Origin: CAMPJU01 sp046566095
GTDB lineage: Bacteria; Pseudomonadota; Gammaproteobacteria; Xanthomonadales; Xanthomonadaceae
DNA length: 24,230 nt
Direction: 5' to 3'
Assembly (NCBI GenBank): GCA_046566095.1
Contig: JBKHXI010000146.1
Location: 1-24,230, forward strand
Shown piece after piece: positions 15,823 to 22,797 of this stretch. Within the stretch, counting starts at the first letter, position 1; each line of letters starts with the position of its first letter. Both the position numbers and the translations under genes were made by a program. The notes beneath the pieces are model-generated. The model was not told the DNA's origin, made no database searches, and worked only from the letters and a program-made list of their open reading frames with translations.

Positions 15823-17123
15823 GGGTCGCGGTGGTCGGATCCGGCATCGCCGGGCTGTCCTGCGCCTGGCGGCTGTCGCGCCGGCCCGGCGTGGAGGTGG
15901 TGCTGTACGAGGCCGAGGAGCGGCTGGGCGGCCACGTCCACACCCACGCGATCCGCATCGACGGCGCCGAGTACGCGGTCGACAGCGGTTTCATAGTCTT
16001 CAACCGCGCCCACTACCCGCTGCTGTCGGCGCTGTTCGACGAGCTCGGCGTGGCCTCGCAGCCGACCACCATGGGCTTTTCGGTGCAGCGCGAGGCCGGC
16101 GGCCTGGAATACAACGCCAGCGACCTGGACCGGCTGTTCTGCCAGCGCCGCAACCTGCTCTCGCCGCGCTTCTGGTCGATGCTGCGCGACCTGCGCCGCT
16201 TCTACCGCGAGGCGCCGGCGCTGCTGGACGGCGCCGACGAACACGCCGGTCCGACCCTCGGCGACTGGCTCGCGGACAACCGCTACGGCGCCGCGTTCCG
16301 CGACGACCACCTGGTGCCGATGGCCTCGGCGCTGTGGTCGGCGCCGCCGCGGCGGATCCTCGAGTTCCCGGTGCGCTACCTGGTGCGGTTCATGGCCAAC
16401 CACCAGATGCTGCAGGTCGAGGGCCGGCCGCAATGGCGGGTGGTGGCCGGCGGCTCGCGGCGCTACGTCGACGCGCTGCGCGCGCGCTGGACGGTCCAGG
16501 CGCGCAGCGGCTGCGCGGTGCGCGGGGTGCGCCGCGACGCCGGGGGCGTGGCGTTGTTCACCGATGCCGGCAACGAGCCCTACGACCAGGTCGTGCTGGC
16601 CTGCCACAGCGACCAGGCGCTGGCGCTGCTGGTCGACGGCGACGAACGCGAGCAGGCGGTGCTCGGCGCGCTCGAGTACCAGGCCAACGACGCGGTGCTG
16701 CACACCGACGCCGCGCTGCTGCCGCGCAACCGCCGCGCCTGGGCGGCCTGGAACGCCTACGTGCCGCGCGACCCGGACGCGCCCTGCACGGTCAGCTACT
16801 GCATGAACCTGCTGCAGGGCCTGGACGCGCCCGAGCCGCTGGTGGTCAGCCTCAACCGCAGCGCGGCGATCGATCCGGGCCGGATGCTGCGGCGCATGAC
16901 CTACCACCACCCGGTCTACACGCCGGCCTCGGTCGCCGCGCGCGCGCGCCAGGGCGAGATCCAGGGGCGGCGCCGCACCTGGTTCGCCGGCGCCTACTGG
17001 GGCTGGGGCTTCCACGAGGACGGCATCCGCAGCGGCTATGCCGCGGCCGATGCGCTGCTGGCCGCGCGCGACGCGGGCGCGGCGGAACCGGCCGCCGCCG
17101 CGGCGCAGGCGACGTCCGCATGA
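15819..17123 (+). CDS. FAD-dependent oxidoreductase (amine-oxidase fold), lipid operon
   Basis: A 434-residue flavoprotein. The N-terminal Rossmann motif VAVVGSGIAGLSCAWRL (GxGxxG at 7-12) ends with E31 for the FAD ribose, followed by ERLGGHVHTH. The segment DSGFIVFNRAHYPLL is typical of this subfamily. The C-terminal FAD-closing block is TWFAGAYWGWGFHEDGIRSGY. Close relatives are annotated as NAD(P)/FAD-dependent or 'cyclopropane fatty acid synthesis' oxidoreductases and commonly adjoin DUF1365 and CFA-synthase genes. In Rhodobacter sphaeroides a related gene lies in the RpoE-ChrR regulon; as I recall it is linked to the UfaD step, desaturation of a methylated acyl chain during furan fatty acid synthesis. 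A similar acyl-chain dehydrogenation is the best guess here. ATG 15819 overlaps the desaturase stop by four bases. Confidence 0.9.
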   Translation: MRVAVVGSGIAGLSCAWRLSRRPGVEVVLYEAEERLGGHVHTHAIRIDGAEYAVDSGFIVFNRAHYPLLSALFDELGVASQPTTMGFSVQREAGGLEYNASDLDRLFCQRRNLLSPRFWSMLRDLRRFYREAPALLDGADEHAGPTLGDWLADNRYGAAFRDDHLVPMASALWSAPPRRILEFPVRYLVRFMANHQMLQVEGRPQWRVVAGGSRRYVDALRARWTVQARSGCAVRGVRRDAGGVALFTDAGNEPYDQVVLACHSDQALALLVDGDEREQAVLGALEYQANDAVLHTDAALLPRNRRAWAAWNAYVPRDPDAPCTVSYCMNLLQGLDAPEPLVVSLNRSAAIDPGRMLRRMTYHHPVYTPASVAARARQGEIQGRRRTWFAGAYWGWGFHEDGIRSGYAAADALLAARDAGAAEPAAAAAQATSA

Positions 17124-17893
17124 GCGCGGCGCTGCACAGCGCGGTCTACGAGGGCATGGTCCGGCACCGCCGGCACGCGCCGCGCGCGCACGCCTTCGGC
17201 TACAGGATGGCGCAGCTGTACCTGGACCTGGACGAACTGGACCGGGTGTTCGCGCGACGCTGGCTGTGGTCGGCGCGGCGGCCGAACCTGGCCTGGTTCC
17301 GCCGCGCCGACTTCCTGGCGCCGCATGCGCGGCCGCTGGCCGAGGTCGCGCGCGAGCGGGTGGCGGCCTGCACCGGTGCGCGCCCGGCCGGGCCGGTGCG
17401 GATGCTGGCGCACCTGCGCTACGGCGGCCACGCCTTCAACCCGGTGACCTTCTACTACTGCCACGAGGCCGACGGCGCGCTGGCGGCGGTGGTCGCGGAG
17501 ATCACCAACACGCCCTGGCGCGAGCGCCACGCCTACGTGCTGCCGGTGGCGGCGGCGCGGCGCCGCGGACGCGCGCTGGAATGGCGCTTCGACAAGGCCT
17601 TCCACGTCTCGCCGTTCATGGCCATGGCGCGCCGCTACGCCTGGCGGTTCACGCCGCCGGGGGAGGACCTGTACGTGCACATGGACGTGCTCGACGGCGC
17701 GCACCGCGAATTCGACGCGACCCTGGCGCTGCGCCGCCGCCCGCTCGACGGCGCGGCGCTGGCGCGGGTGCTGTGGCGCTACCCGCTGATGGGCCTGCAG
17801 GTCCTCGGCGCGATCCACTGGCAGGCGCTGCGGCTTTGGGCCAAGGGCGTGCCGATCCACGACCATCCCCGGACACTGCGAGGCCGCGCATGA
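17120..17893 (+). CDS. DUF1365 family protein
   Basis: A 257-residue protein matching DUF1365. It starts with SAVYEGMVRHRRHAPRAHAF, where the R-H-R-R-x-x-P-x-x-H-x-F pattern is typical. It continues with LRYGGHAFNPVTFYYCH, then EITNTPWRERHAYVL and KAFHVSPFM, and ends with GLQVLGAIHWQALRLWAKGVP. Many conserved His, Tyr and Phe residues suggest an enzyme, but no biochemical fold is certain; it is likely cytoplasmic or membrane-peripheral. The family nearly always adjoins an FAD oxidoreductase and a CFA-type methyltransferase, as here, with ATGA overlaps on both sides. In the furan fatty acid pathway an O2-dependent protein, UfaO, forms the furan ring. A DUF1365 protein is a candidate for an analogous oxygen-insertion role, which is inference from context. 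Confidence 0.92.
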   Translation: MSAALHSAVYEGMVRHRRHAPRAHAFGYRMAQLYLDLDELDRVFARRWLWSARRPNLAWFRRADFLAPHARPLAEVARERVAACTGARPAGPVRMLAHLRYGGHAFNPVTFYYCHEADGALAAVVAEITNTPWRERHAYVLPVAAARRRGRALEWRFDKAFHVSPFMAMARRYAWRFTPPGEDLYVHMDVLDGAHREFDATLALRRRPLDGAALARVLWRYPLMGLQVLGAIHWQALRLWAKGVPIHDHPRTLRGRA

Positions 17894-19218
17894 GCGACGC
17901 CATGGACGACACCCTCCCCCACGCCGGTACCGGCGCCCGCGAAGGCTACGGCCCGCTCGACCGCAGGCTGCGGGCGCGCCTGCTCGAACGCCTGGCCGGG
18001 CTGCGCCACGGCCGGCTGCGCATCGAGGACGCGCTCGGGACGGTGCGGCTGGGCGCGCCGGGCGGCACGCCGGTCGACCTGGACCTGCGCATCCGGGTGC
18101 GCGATCCGTCCTTCTACCGGGCACTGGCCGCCGGCGGCAGCGTCGGCGCGGCCGAGGCCTGGATGGACCGCGCCTGGGACTGCGGCGACGGCCCCGCCGA
18201 CGCCGGCGCCGCGCTGGTGGACCTGGTGCGGCTGCTGCTGCGCAACCGCGACCTGCTCGACGGCATGGAGGGCGGCGCGGCGCGCATCGCCGGCTGGCTG
18301 CTGCGCGCCTGGCACGCGCGCAACCGCAACACCCGTACCGGCAGCCGCCGCAACATCGCCGCGCACTACGACCTGGGCAACGATTTCTTCGCCCTGTTCC
18401 TGTCGCCGGACCTGATGTATTCCTCGGCGCTGTGGGCGGGCGCCGACGACACCCTGGAAGCGGCCTCGACCCGCAAGCTCGAACGCATCTGCCGGCTGCT
18501 GGCGCTGCGGCCCGGCGACCGGGTGGTGGAGATCGGCACCGGCTGGGGCGGCTTCGCGCTGCACGCCGCGCGCCGCCACGGCTGCCACGTCACCACCACC
18601 ACCATCTCGCGCGAGCAGCACGACGAGGCCGCGCGCCGGGTGCAGGCGGCCGGCCTGGGCGAGCGCGTGACCCTGCTGCTGCGCGACTACCGCGACCTGG
18701 ACGGCCGCTACGACAAGCTGGTCTCGATCGAGATGGTCGAGGCGATCGGGGCGCAGTACCTGGACGCCTACTTCGGCAAGATCGGCGCGCTGCTGGAGCC
18801 GCACGGCCTGGGCCTGCTGCAGGCCATCACCATCGAGGACCACCGCTACCGGCAGGCGCTGGCGCAGGTGGACTTCATCAAGCGCCACGTGTTCCCGGGC
18901 AGCTTCATTCCCTCGATCGAGGCGATGCTGGCGGCCAAGACCCGCAGCAGCGACCTGGCGCTGCTGCGGCAGGAGGATTTCGGCCTGTCCTACGCGCGCA
19001 CCCTCGAGGCCTGGCGCGAGCGCTTCGTGGCGCGGCTGCCGCAGGTGCGCGCGCAGGGGTTCGACGAGCGTTTCATCCGGCTGTGGCTGTTCTACCTGGC
19101 CTATTGCGAGGGTGGTTTCCGCGAGCGCTCGATCGGGGTGTCGCACCTGCTGCTGGCGCGGCCGGGCTGGCGCCCGGCTGCGGATCCGGCGCTGCCGGAC
19201 GAGGCGCCGCCGGCATGA
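17890..19218 (+). CDS. Cyclopropane-fatty-acyl-phospholipid synthase-like methyltransferase
   Basis: A 442-residue member of the CFA/mycolic acid methyltransferase family, longer than E. coli Cfa (382) mainly at the N-terminus. An N-terminal lipid-binding domain (about 20-150) is followed by IAAHYDLGNDFFALFLSPD (156-174), SAM motif I VVEIGTGWGGF (212-222), VSIEMVEAIG (278-287), HVFPGSFIPS and YCEGGF (405-410). It should methylate the double bond of phospholipid acyl chains at the membrane surface. By-eye alignment to E. coli Cfa bicarbonate ligands gives C139 to S179, E239 to E284, H266 to Q311, I268 to I313 and Y317 to Y368. Two of five are changed, which argues against ordinary cyclopropane formation and for a methyl-branched intermediate, as made by UfaM. 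The start overlaps the DUF1365 stop by ATGA. Confidence 0.92.
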   Translation: MSDAMDDTLPHAGTGAREGYGPLDRRLRARLLERLAGLRHGRLRIEDALGTVRLGAPGGTPVDLDLRIRVRDPSFYRALAAGGSVGAAEAWMDRAWDCGDGPADAGAALVDLVRLLLRNRDLLDGMEGGAARIAGWLLRAWHARNRNTRTGSRRNIAAHYDLGNDFFALFLSPDLMYSSALWAGADDTLEAASTRKLERICRLLALRPGDRVVEIGTGWGGFALHAARRHGCHVTTTTISREQHDEAARRVQAAGLGERVTLLLRDYRDLDGRYDKLVSIEMVEAIGAQYLDAYFGKIGALLEPHGLGLLQAITIEDHRYRQALAQVDFIKRHVFPGSFIPSIEAMLAAKTRSSDLALLRQEDFGLSYARTLEAWRERFVARLPQVRAQGFDERFIRLWLFYLAYCEGGFRERSIGVSHLLLARPGWRPAADPALPDEAPPA

Positions 19219-19775
19219 GCTTCTGGGCCAACCTCGCCGGCTACCAGCTGGTCTGGTTCTGCGCGGTGATCGGCGCCGGCCGCGGCCTGGCCTGGCCGGG
19301 CGCGGCGGCCGGGCTGCTGTTCGCGGCGGCGCAGCTGGCGGCCTCGCCGCGGCGCGCCACCGACCTGCGGCTGGCCGCGGCGGCCCTGGGTTGCGGCCTG
19401 CTGCTCGACGCCAGCCTGGCCGCGCACGGCGTGGTGACCTATGCCGCGCACGCGCCCGGCTGGCCGGCGCCGGCGTGGATCCTGGGGCTGTGGCTGGCGT
19501 TCGCGCTCACCCTCACCCATTCGCTGCGGGCGCTGGCGCTGCGGCCGTGGCTGGCGGCGCTGCTCGGCGCGATCGGCGGGCCGCTGGCCTACCTCGGCGC
19601 GGCGCGGGGCTTCGATGCGGTGGCACTGGGACCGGCCGCGCTGGCCTGGCTGGCGCCGGGCTGGGCGCTGGCGCTGGCCGGCCTGTCGCTGCTGGCGCGG
19701 CGCGGGCTGCTGCCTGCGATCGGCGCGCAGGCCGCGACGCGCAGCAGCCCGCCGGTCGGCGACGTGCCGCGATGA
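19215..19775 (+). CDS. DUF2878 integral membrane protein
   Basis: A 186-residue, very hydrophobic protein with about five or six predicted membrane helices (roughly 5-22, 29-45, 51-70, 84-105, 112-130 and 138-160) and a short polar C-terminal tail. The opening FWANLAGYQLVWFCAVIGAG and the central GCGLLLDASLAAHGVV fit DUF2878, a family of unknown function found next to CFA-synthase and DUF1365 genes. No catalytic residues can be named; D in LLLDASL and the H in LTLTHSLRAL are candidates in membrane segments. It is coupled on both sides by 4-base ATGA overlaps, so it is a fixed part of the operon. A role in presenting or flipping lipid substrate, or as a partner of the DUF1295 protein, is possible but unproven. 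Confidence 0.85.
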   Translation: MSFWANLAGYQLVWFCAVIGAGRGLAWPGAAAGLLFAAAQLAASPRRATDLRLAAAALGCGLLLDASLAAHGVVTYAAHAPGWPAPAWILGLWLAFALTLTHSLRALALRPWLAALLGAIGGPLAYLGAARGFDAVALGPAALAWLAPGWALALAGLSLLARRGLLPAIGAQAATRSSPPVGDVPR

Positions 19776-20593
19776 CGCCCTGGTCGCCGCCGCTGTGGCT
19801 GGGCGCGGCCGTCGCGCTGGCGATGGCGGGCGGCTGGTGGTGGCAGCGGCGCCGGGCCAACGCCGGCATCGTCGACGCGATCTGGGCCGCGGGCCTGGCC
19901 GCGGCGGCCGTGTTCTACGCCCTGGTCGGCGACGGCGCGACGCTGCCGCGCCTGCTGCTGGCGCTGCTCGGCGGCGCCTGGGGCCTGCGCCTGGCCTGGC
20001 ACCTGTGGACGCGGGTGCGCAGCGAGGACGAGGACGGGCGCTACCGCCGGCTGCGTGCGGCCTGGAACGGGCATCAGGGCCGGTTCTTCGCCTTCTTCCA
20101 GTTCCAGGCGCTGCTGGTGGTGCTGTTCTCGCTGCCGCTGCTGGCGGTGGCGCGCAACCCGGTGGCGCAGGCCACCGCCTGGACCGTGCTGGGCGTGGCG
20201 GTGTGGCTGGGCAGCGTGGCGGGCGAGGCGCTGGCCGACCGCCAGCTGGCGCGGTTCCGGGCCGACCCCGGCAACCGCGGCCGGGTCTGCGACCGCGGCC
20301 TGTGGCGCTACTCGCGCCATCCCAACTACTTCTTCGAATGGCTGCACTGGTTCGCCTACGCCTTCCTTGCGGTCGGCTCGCCCGTCGCCTGGCTGGCCTG
20401 GACCGGGCCGCTGCTGATGTTCGTGTTCCTGCGCTGGCTCAGCGGGGTGCCGTGGACCGAGCAGCAGGCGCTGCGCACGCGCGGCGCGGCCTACCGCGAC
20501 TACCAGCGGCGCACGCCGATGTTCTTCCCGTGGTTCCCCCGCGACCACGCCGCCGATCACGCCGCCGACCCCGCCCACGAGGACGCACCATGA
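19772..20593 (+). CDS. DUF1295 family membrane protein (steroid 5-alpha reductase-like fold)
   Basis: A 273-residue polytopic membrane protein of the DUF1295 family, related to 3-oxo-5-alpha-steroid 4-dehydrogenases and isoprenylcysteine methyltransferases. Helices lie at about 8-24, 33-52, 58-75, 105-125, 133-150, 188-203 and 206-222. The conserved region is GRVCDRGLWRYSRHPNYFFEW (about 170-190), including the R-x-S-R-H-P-N-Y-F cofactor-binding signature. Near the C-terminus is GAAYRDYQRRTPMFFPWFP. Relatives reduce a C=C bond with NAD(P)H or use SAM, so an acyl-chain reductase or methyltransferase role is conceivable. An N-terminal D-A-I-W motif is also typical. ATGA overlaps join it to DUF2878 and to the second methyltransferase. 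The function in this operon is unknown. Confidence 0.9.
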   Translation: MTPWSPPLWLGAAVALAMAGGWWWQRRRANAGIVDAIWAAGLAAAAVFYALVGDGATLPRLLLALLGGAWGLRLAWHLWTRVRSEDEDGRYRRLRAAWNGHQGRFFAFFQFQALLVVLFSLPLLAVARNPVAQATAWTVLGVAVWLGSVAGEALADRQLARFRADPGNRGRVCDRGLWRYSRHPNYFFEWLHWFAYAFLAVGSPVAWLAWTGPLLMFVFLRWLSGVPWTEQQALRTRGAAYRDYQRRTPMFFPWFPRDHAADHAADPAHEDAP

Positions 20594-21669
20594 ACGCCAC
20601 CGCCGCCGAACTTCCCGTCGACGCCCCCGGCCCCGGCCTGCTCGGCCTGGCCGAGCGCGGCCTGCTGCCGGACGCGCTGCTGCGGCTGGGCATCCGCCGG
20701 CTGTGCGCGCGGCGCCTGGCCGAGGAAAGCGCCGGCGGCCCGGAAGCGCAGGCCGAACGCTTCGCCGTGCGCATGGCGCAGCTGCGCGACGGCCCGCTGG
20801 CGATCGAGACCGAGGCGGCCAACCGCCAGCACTACGAACTGCCGCCGGCGTTCTTCGTCGAATGCCTGGGCCCGCGCCTGAAGTATTCGTCCTGCTACTA
20901 CCCGCGCGGCGACGAGAGCCTGGCCCAGGCCGAGGAGGCGATGCTGGCGCTGAGCTGCGAGCGCGCGGACCTGGCCGACGGCCAGGACATCCTCGAGCTC
21001 GGCTGCGGCTGGGGCTCGCTGACCCTGTGGATGGCCGAGCGCTACCCGGCGGCGCGGATCACCGCGGTGTCCAACTCGCGCCTGCAGCGCCGCCACATCG
21101 AGGCGGCCTGCCGCGCGCGCGGGCTGGGCAACGTGCGGGTGCTGACCGAGGACGTGAACCGGCTGGCGCTCGCGCCGGCGGCCTACGACCGGGTGGTCTC
21201 GGTGGAGATGTTCGAGCACGTGCGCAACCACGAGCGCCTGCTGGCCAACGTCGCCGGCTGGCTGCGGCCCGGCGGGGCGCTGTTCGTGCACGTGTTCTGC
21301 CACCGCACCCTGCTCTACCCGTTCGAGACCGCGGGCGGGGACAACTGGATGGGCCGGCATTTCTTCACCGGCGGGATCATGCCCTCGGCCGACATGCTGG
21401 CGTTCCGGCAGCGCGACCTGCGGCTGGCGCGGCGCTGGCTGGTCGACGGCCGCCACTACCAGCGCACCGCCGAGCACTGGCTGGCCAACCAGGACGCGCG
21501 CCGCGACGCGGTGCTGGCGATCCTGGGCGAGGCCTACGGCGACGCCGCGGCCGCGTTGTGGCACCAGCGCTGGCGGATGTTCTGGATGGCCTGCGCGGAG
21601 CTGTTCGGTTACGCCGGCGGCCGCGAGTGGATGGTCGCGCACTACCGCTTCGCGAGGGACGCTGGCTGA
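20590..21669 (+). CDS. Second CFA-family SAM-dependent methyltransferase
   Basis: A 359-residue methyltransferase of the CFA/CMAS family but of a different branch from the one encoded upstream. Motif I is ILELGCGWGSLTLWMAERYP (134-153), followed by ITAVSNSRLQRRHIE and VSVEMFEHVRNHERLL (with E209, H210). The distinctive block is GGDNWMGRHFFTGGIMPSAD (249-268). The W-M-x-x-x-F-F-T-G-G-x-M-P-S pattern is shared with plant coclaurine N-methyltransferase-like proteins and bacterial relatives. The N-terminal CFA lipid-binding domain is shortened (about 70 residues before NRQHYELPPAFF). A second methyltransferase in such an operon recalls FufM of Rhodopseudomonas palustris, which adds a second methyl to a furan fatty acid; identity with FufM is not shown. 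It is the last gene of the operon, joined by an ATGA overlap. A convergent amidase gene follows after 118 bases. Confidence 0.9.
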   Translation: MNATAAELPVDAPGPGLLGLAERGLLPDALLRLGIRRLCARRLAEESAGGPEAQAERFAVRMAQLRDGPLAIETEAANRQHYELPPAFFVECLGPRLKYSSCYYPRGDESLAQAEEAMLALSCERADLADGQDILELGCGWGSLTLWMAERYPAARITAVSNSRLQRRHIEAACRARGLGNVRVLTEDVNRLALAPAAYDRVVSVEMFEHVRNHERLLANVAGWLRPGGALFVHVFCHRTLLYPFETAGGDNWMGRHFFTGGIMPSADMLAFRQRDLRLARRWLVDGRHYQRTAEHWLANQDARRDAVLAILGEAYGDAAAALWHQRWRMFWMACAELFGYAGGREWMVAHYRFARDAG

Positions 21670-21708
21670 CGCGGGGCGGGGAGGGCGCAGACGATGGACT
21701 GTGCGCAT

Positions 21709-21727
21709 CCCGTCGCCGGGCGTTTTT
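21709..21727 (+). terminator. Weak candidate terminator at the end of the lipid operon
   Basis: A short CCCG-TCGC-CGGG stem (21709-21720) is followed by CG and five T residues (21723-21727). It lies 40 bases after the last operon gene. The stem has only four base pairs, so it is a weak candidate. Nothing better is seen in the 118-base convergent gap. Confidence 0.25.
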
Positions 21728-21787
21728 CGGGAGCCACGCGGAGCCGGAATGTCGGCGGCATGCCGGCGCAGGGCCGCAGGTTTTTGA

Positions 21788-22558
21788 TTACGGCTTCGTG
21801 GTGAGCGCGTAAAGGATGCGCGCGTCCTCGGCATCCAGCGCGGCGGCGGGGTCGTCGCCCTCGTCGATGCCGCGGAAGCGGCGGTGGAAGGCGCGCACCG
21901 CCGCCGGCAGGTCGTCGACGGGATAGCCCAGCAGGCGCAGCGCCAGCACCGGGTCGAAGCCGGGCGGCGGTTCGGCCAGCGGCGGCTGCGGCCAGATCCC
22001 GAAGCCGGCCTCGGCCAGGCGCTTCCACGGGAACAGGTGGTTCGGGTCGCGCTTGCGGCTCGGCGCCATGTCGCCGTGGGCGATCAGCGCGCGCGGATCG
22101 ATGCGGTGGCGCGCGGTGACGTCGGCCAGCAGGCGCAGCAGCGCCTCGACCTGGGCGTCGGGGAAGGCGCTGCGGCCGTCGTTGTCCAGCTCGATGCCGA
22201 TCGAGGCGGCGTTGAGGTTGCCGATCGCGCCCCAGCGCCCGGCGCCGGCGTGCCAGGCGCGGTCGAGGTCGTCGACCAGCTGGAAGATCCGGCCGTCGCG
22301 CGCCACCAGGTAGTGGGCGCTGACCCGGCCGCCGCGGTTGCGGGTGCGCAGGGTGCGCAGGCTGCGTTCGACCGAATCCTGCTCGGTGGCATGCAGCACC
22401 ACGAGCACCGGCCGCCGCGCGTCGAAGTTCGGCGAAGGCAGCCACTGCGCCAGCGGGCTGCGGCCAGGCGAGGGCTCGACCGCCAGCGGGGCATGCGTGC
22501 AGCCGGCCAGCAGGGCCAGCAGGAGCAGCGGGGATTGCAGGAGCAGCCGGGTCCGCAT
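21788..22558 (-). CDS. amiD: N-acetylmuramoyl-L-alanine amidase, AmiD-type lipoprotein
   Basis: A 256-residue lipoprotein amidase that would cleave the bond between N-acetylmuramic (or 1,6-anhydromuramic) acid and L-alanine in peptidoglycan. A signal peptide ends in lipobox LLAGC (C20). The amidase_2 domain has zinc ligands H56 (VLHATEQ), H161 (IAHGDMAP) and D171, catalytic E123 (IGIELDNDG) and K169, the same K-x-D spacing as AmiD of E. coli. The C-terminal 65 residues (from LAEPPPGFDPVLALRLLGYPV) resemble the small helical peptidoglycan-binding domain of AmiD, with VRAFHRRFR and AEDARILYAL. The lipid anchor and extra domain favour AmiD over cytosolic AmpD. The ATG at 22558 opens on the signal peptide and is preceded by a region with no ribosome-site consensus. 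Confidence 0.9.
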   Translation of the reverse strand: MRTRLLLQSPLLLLALLAGCTHAPLAVEPSPGRSPLAQWLPSPNFDARRPVLVVLHATEQDSVERSLRTLRTRNRGGRVSAHYLVARDGRIFQLVDDLDRAWHAGAGRWGAIGNLNAASIGIELDNDGRSAFPDAQVEALLRLLADVTARHRIDPRALIAHGDMAPSRKRDPNHLFPWKRLAEAGFGIWPQPPLAEPPPGFDPVLALRLLGYPVDDLPAAVRAFHRRFRGIDEGDDPAAALDAEDARILYALTTKP

Positions 22559-22698
22559 GCCGGCATTGCAGCCGCGCGTCCGGGCGATTGCAAGCGGCGG
22601 CGGGCAAAGGTGTGGTGAATGGCGGGCGCCTGGACGATGGCGTCCTCGTGAAGCGCTTGCAGCATGCGCAGCTCCTGCATAGGGTGCAGGAATTGCCC

Positions 22699-22761
22699 GG
22701 TCGGGGCTGAAGCCCCTCCTACAAGAGCGATTGCCCTGTAGGAGGGGCTTCCGCCCCGACC
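22699..22761. repeat. Large REP-type inverted repeat between amiD and glnA
   Basis: Left arm 22699-22723 and right arm 22737-22761 are reverse complements over 24 of 25 bases, with a 13-base loop. Each arm also contains its own small palindrome (GGGGCTGAAGCCCC; GGGGCTTCCGCCCC). The GTAGGAGGGGCTTCxGCCCCGAC form is a known style of REP element in Xanthomonadaceae and Pseudomonas, here as an inverted pair. It lies 37 bases past the glnA stop and could stabilise or terminate the glnA messenger. Confidence 0.85.
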
Positions 22762-22797
22762 ACGGCGCCGCCGGGGCGCGACGGCGGCGCAGGCTGC

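Noticed and set aside
17890..21669. The two CFA-family methyltransferases as a recent tandem duplication
   Set aside because: They differ in length, motif I (VEIGTGWGGF versus LELGCGWGSL) and C-terminal half, so they are distinct branches rather than recent copies.
22699..22761. The inverted repeat as a transposon end or attachment site
   Set aside because: No target duplication, transposase or integrase is nearby, and the core sequence fits known REP elements.
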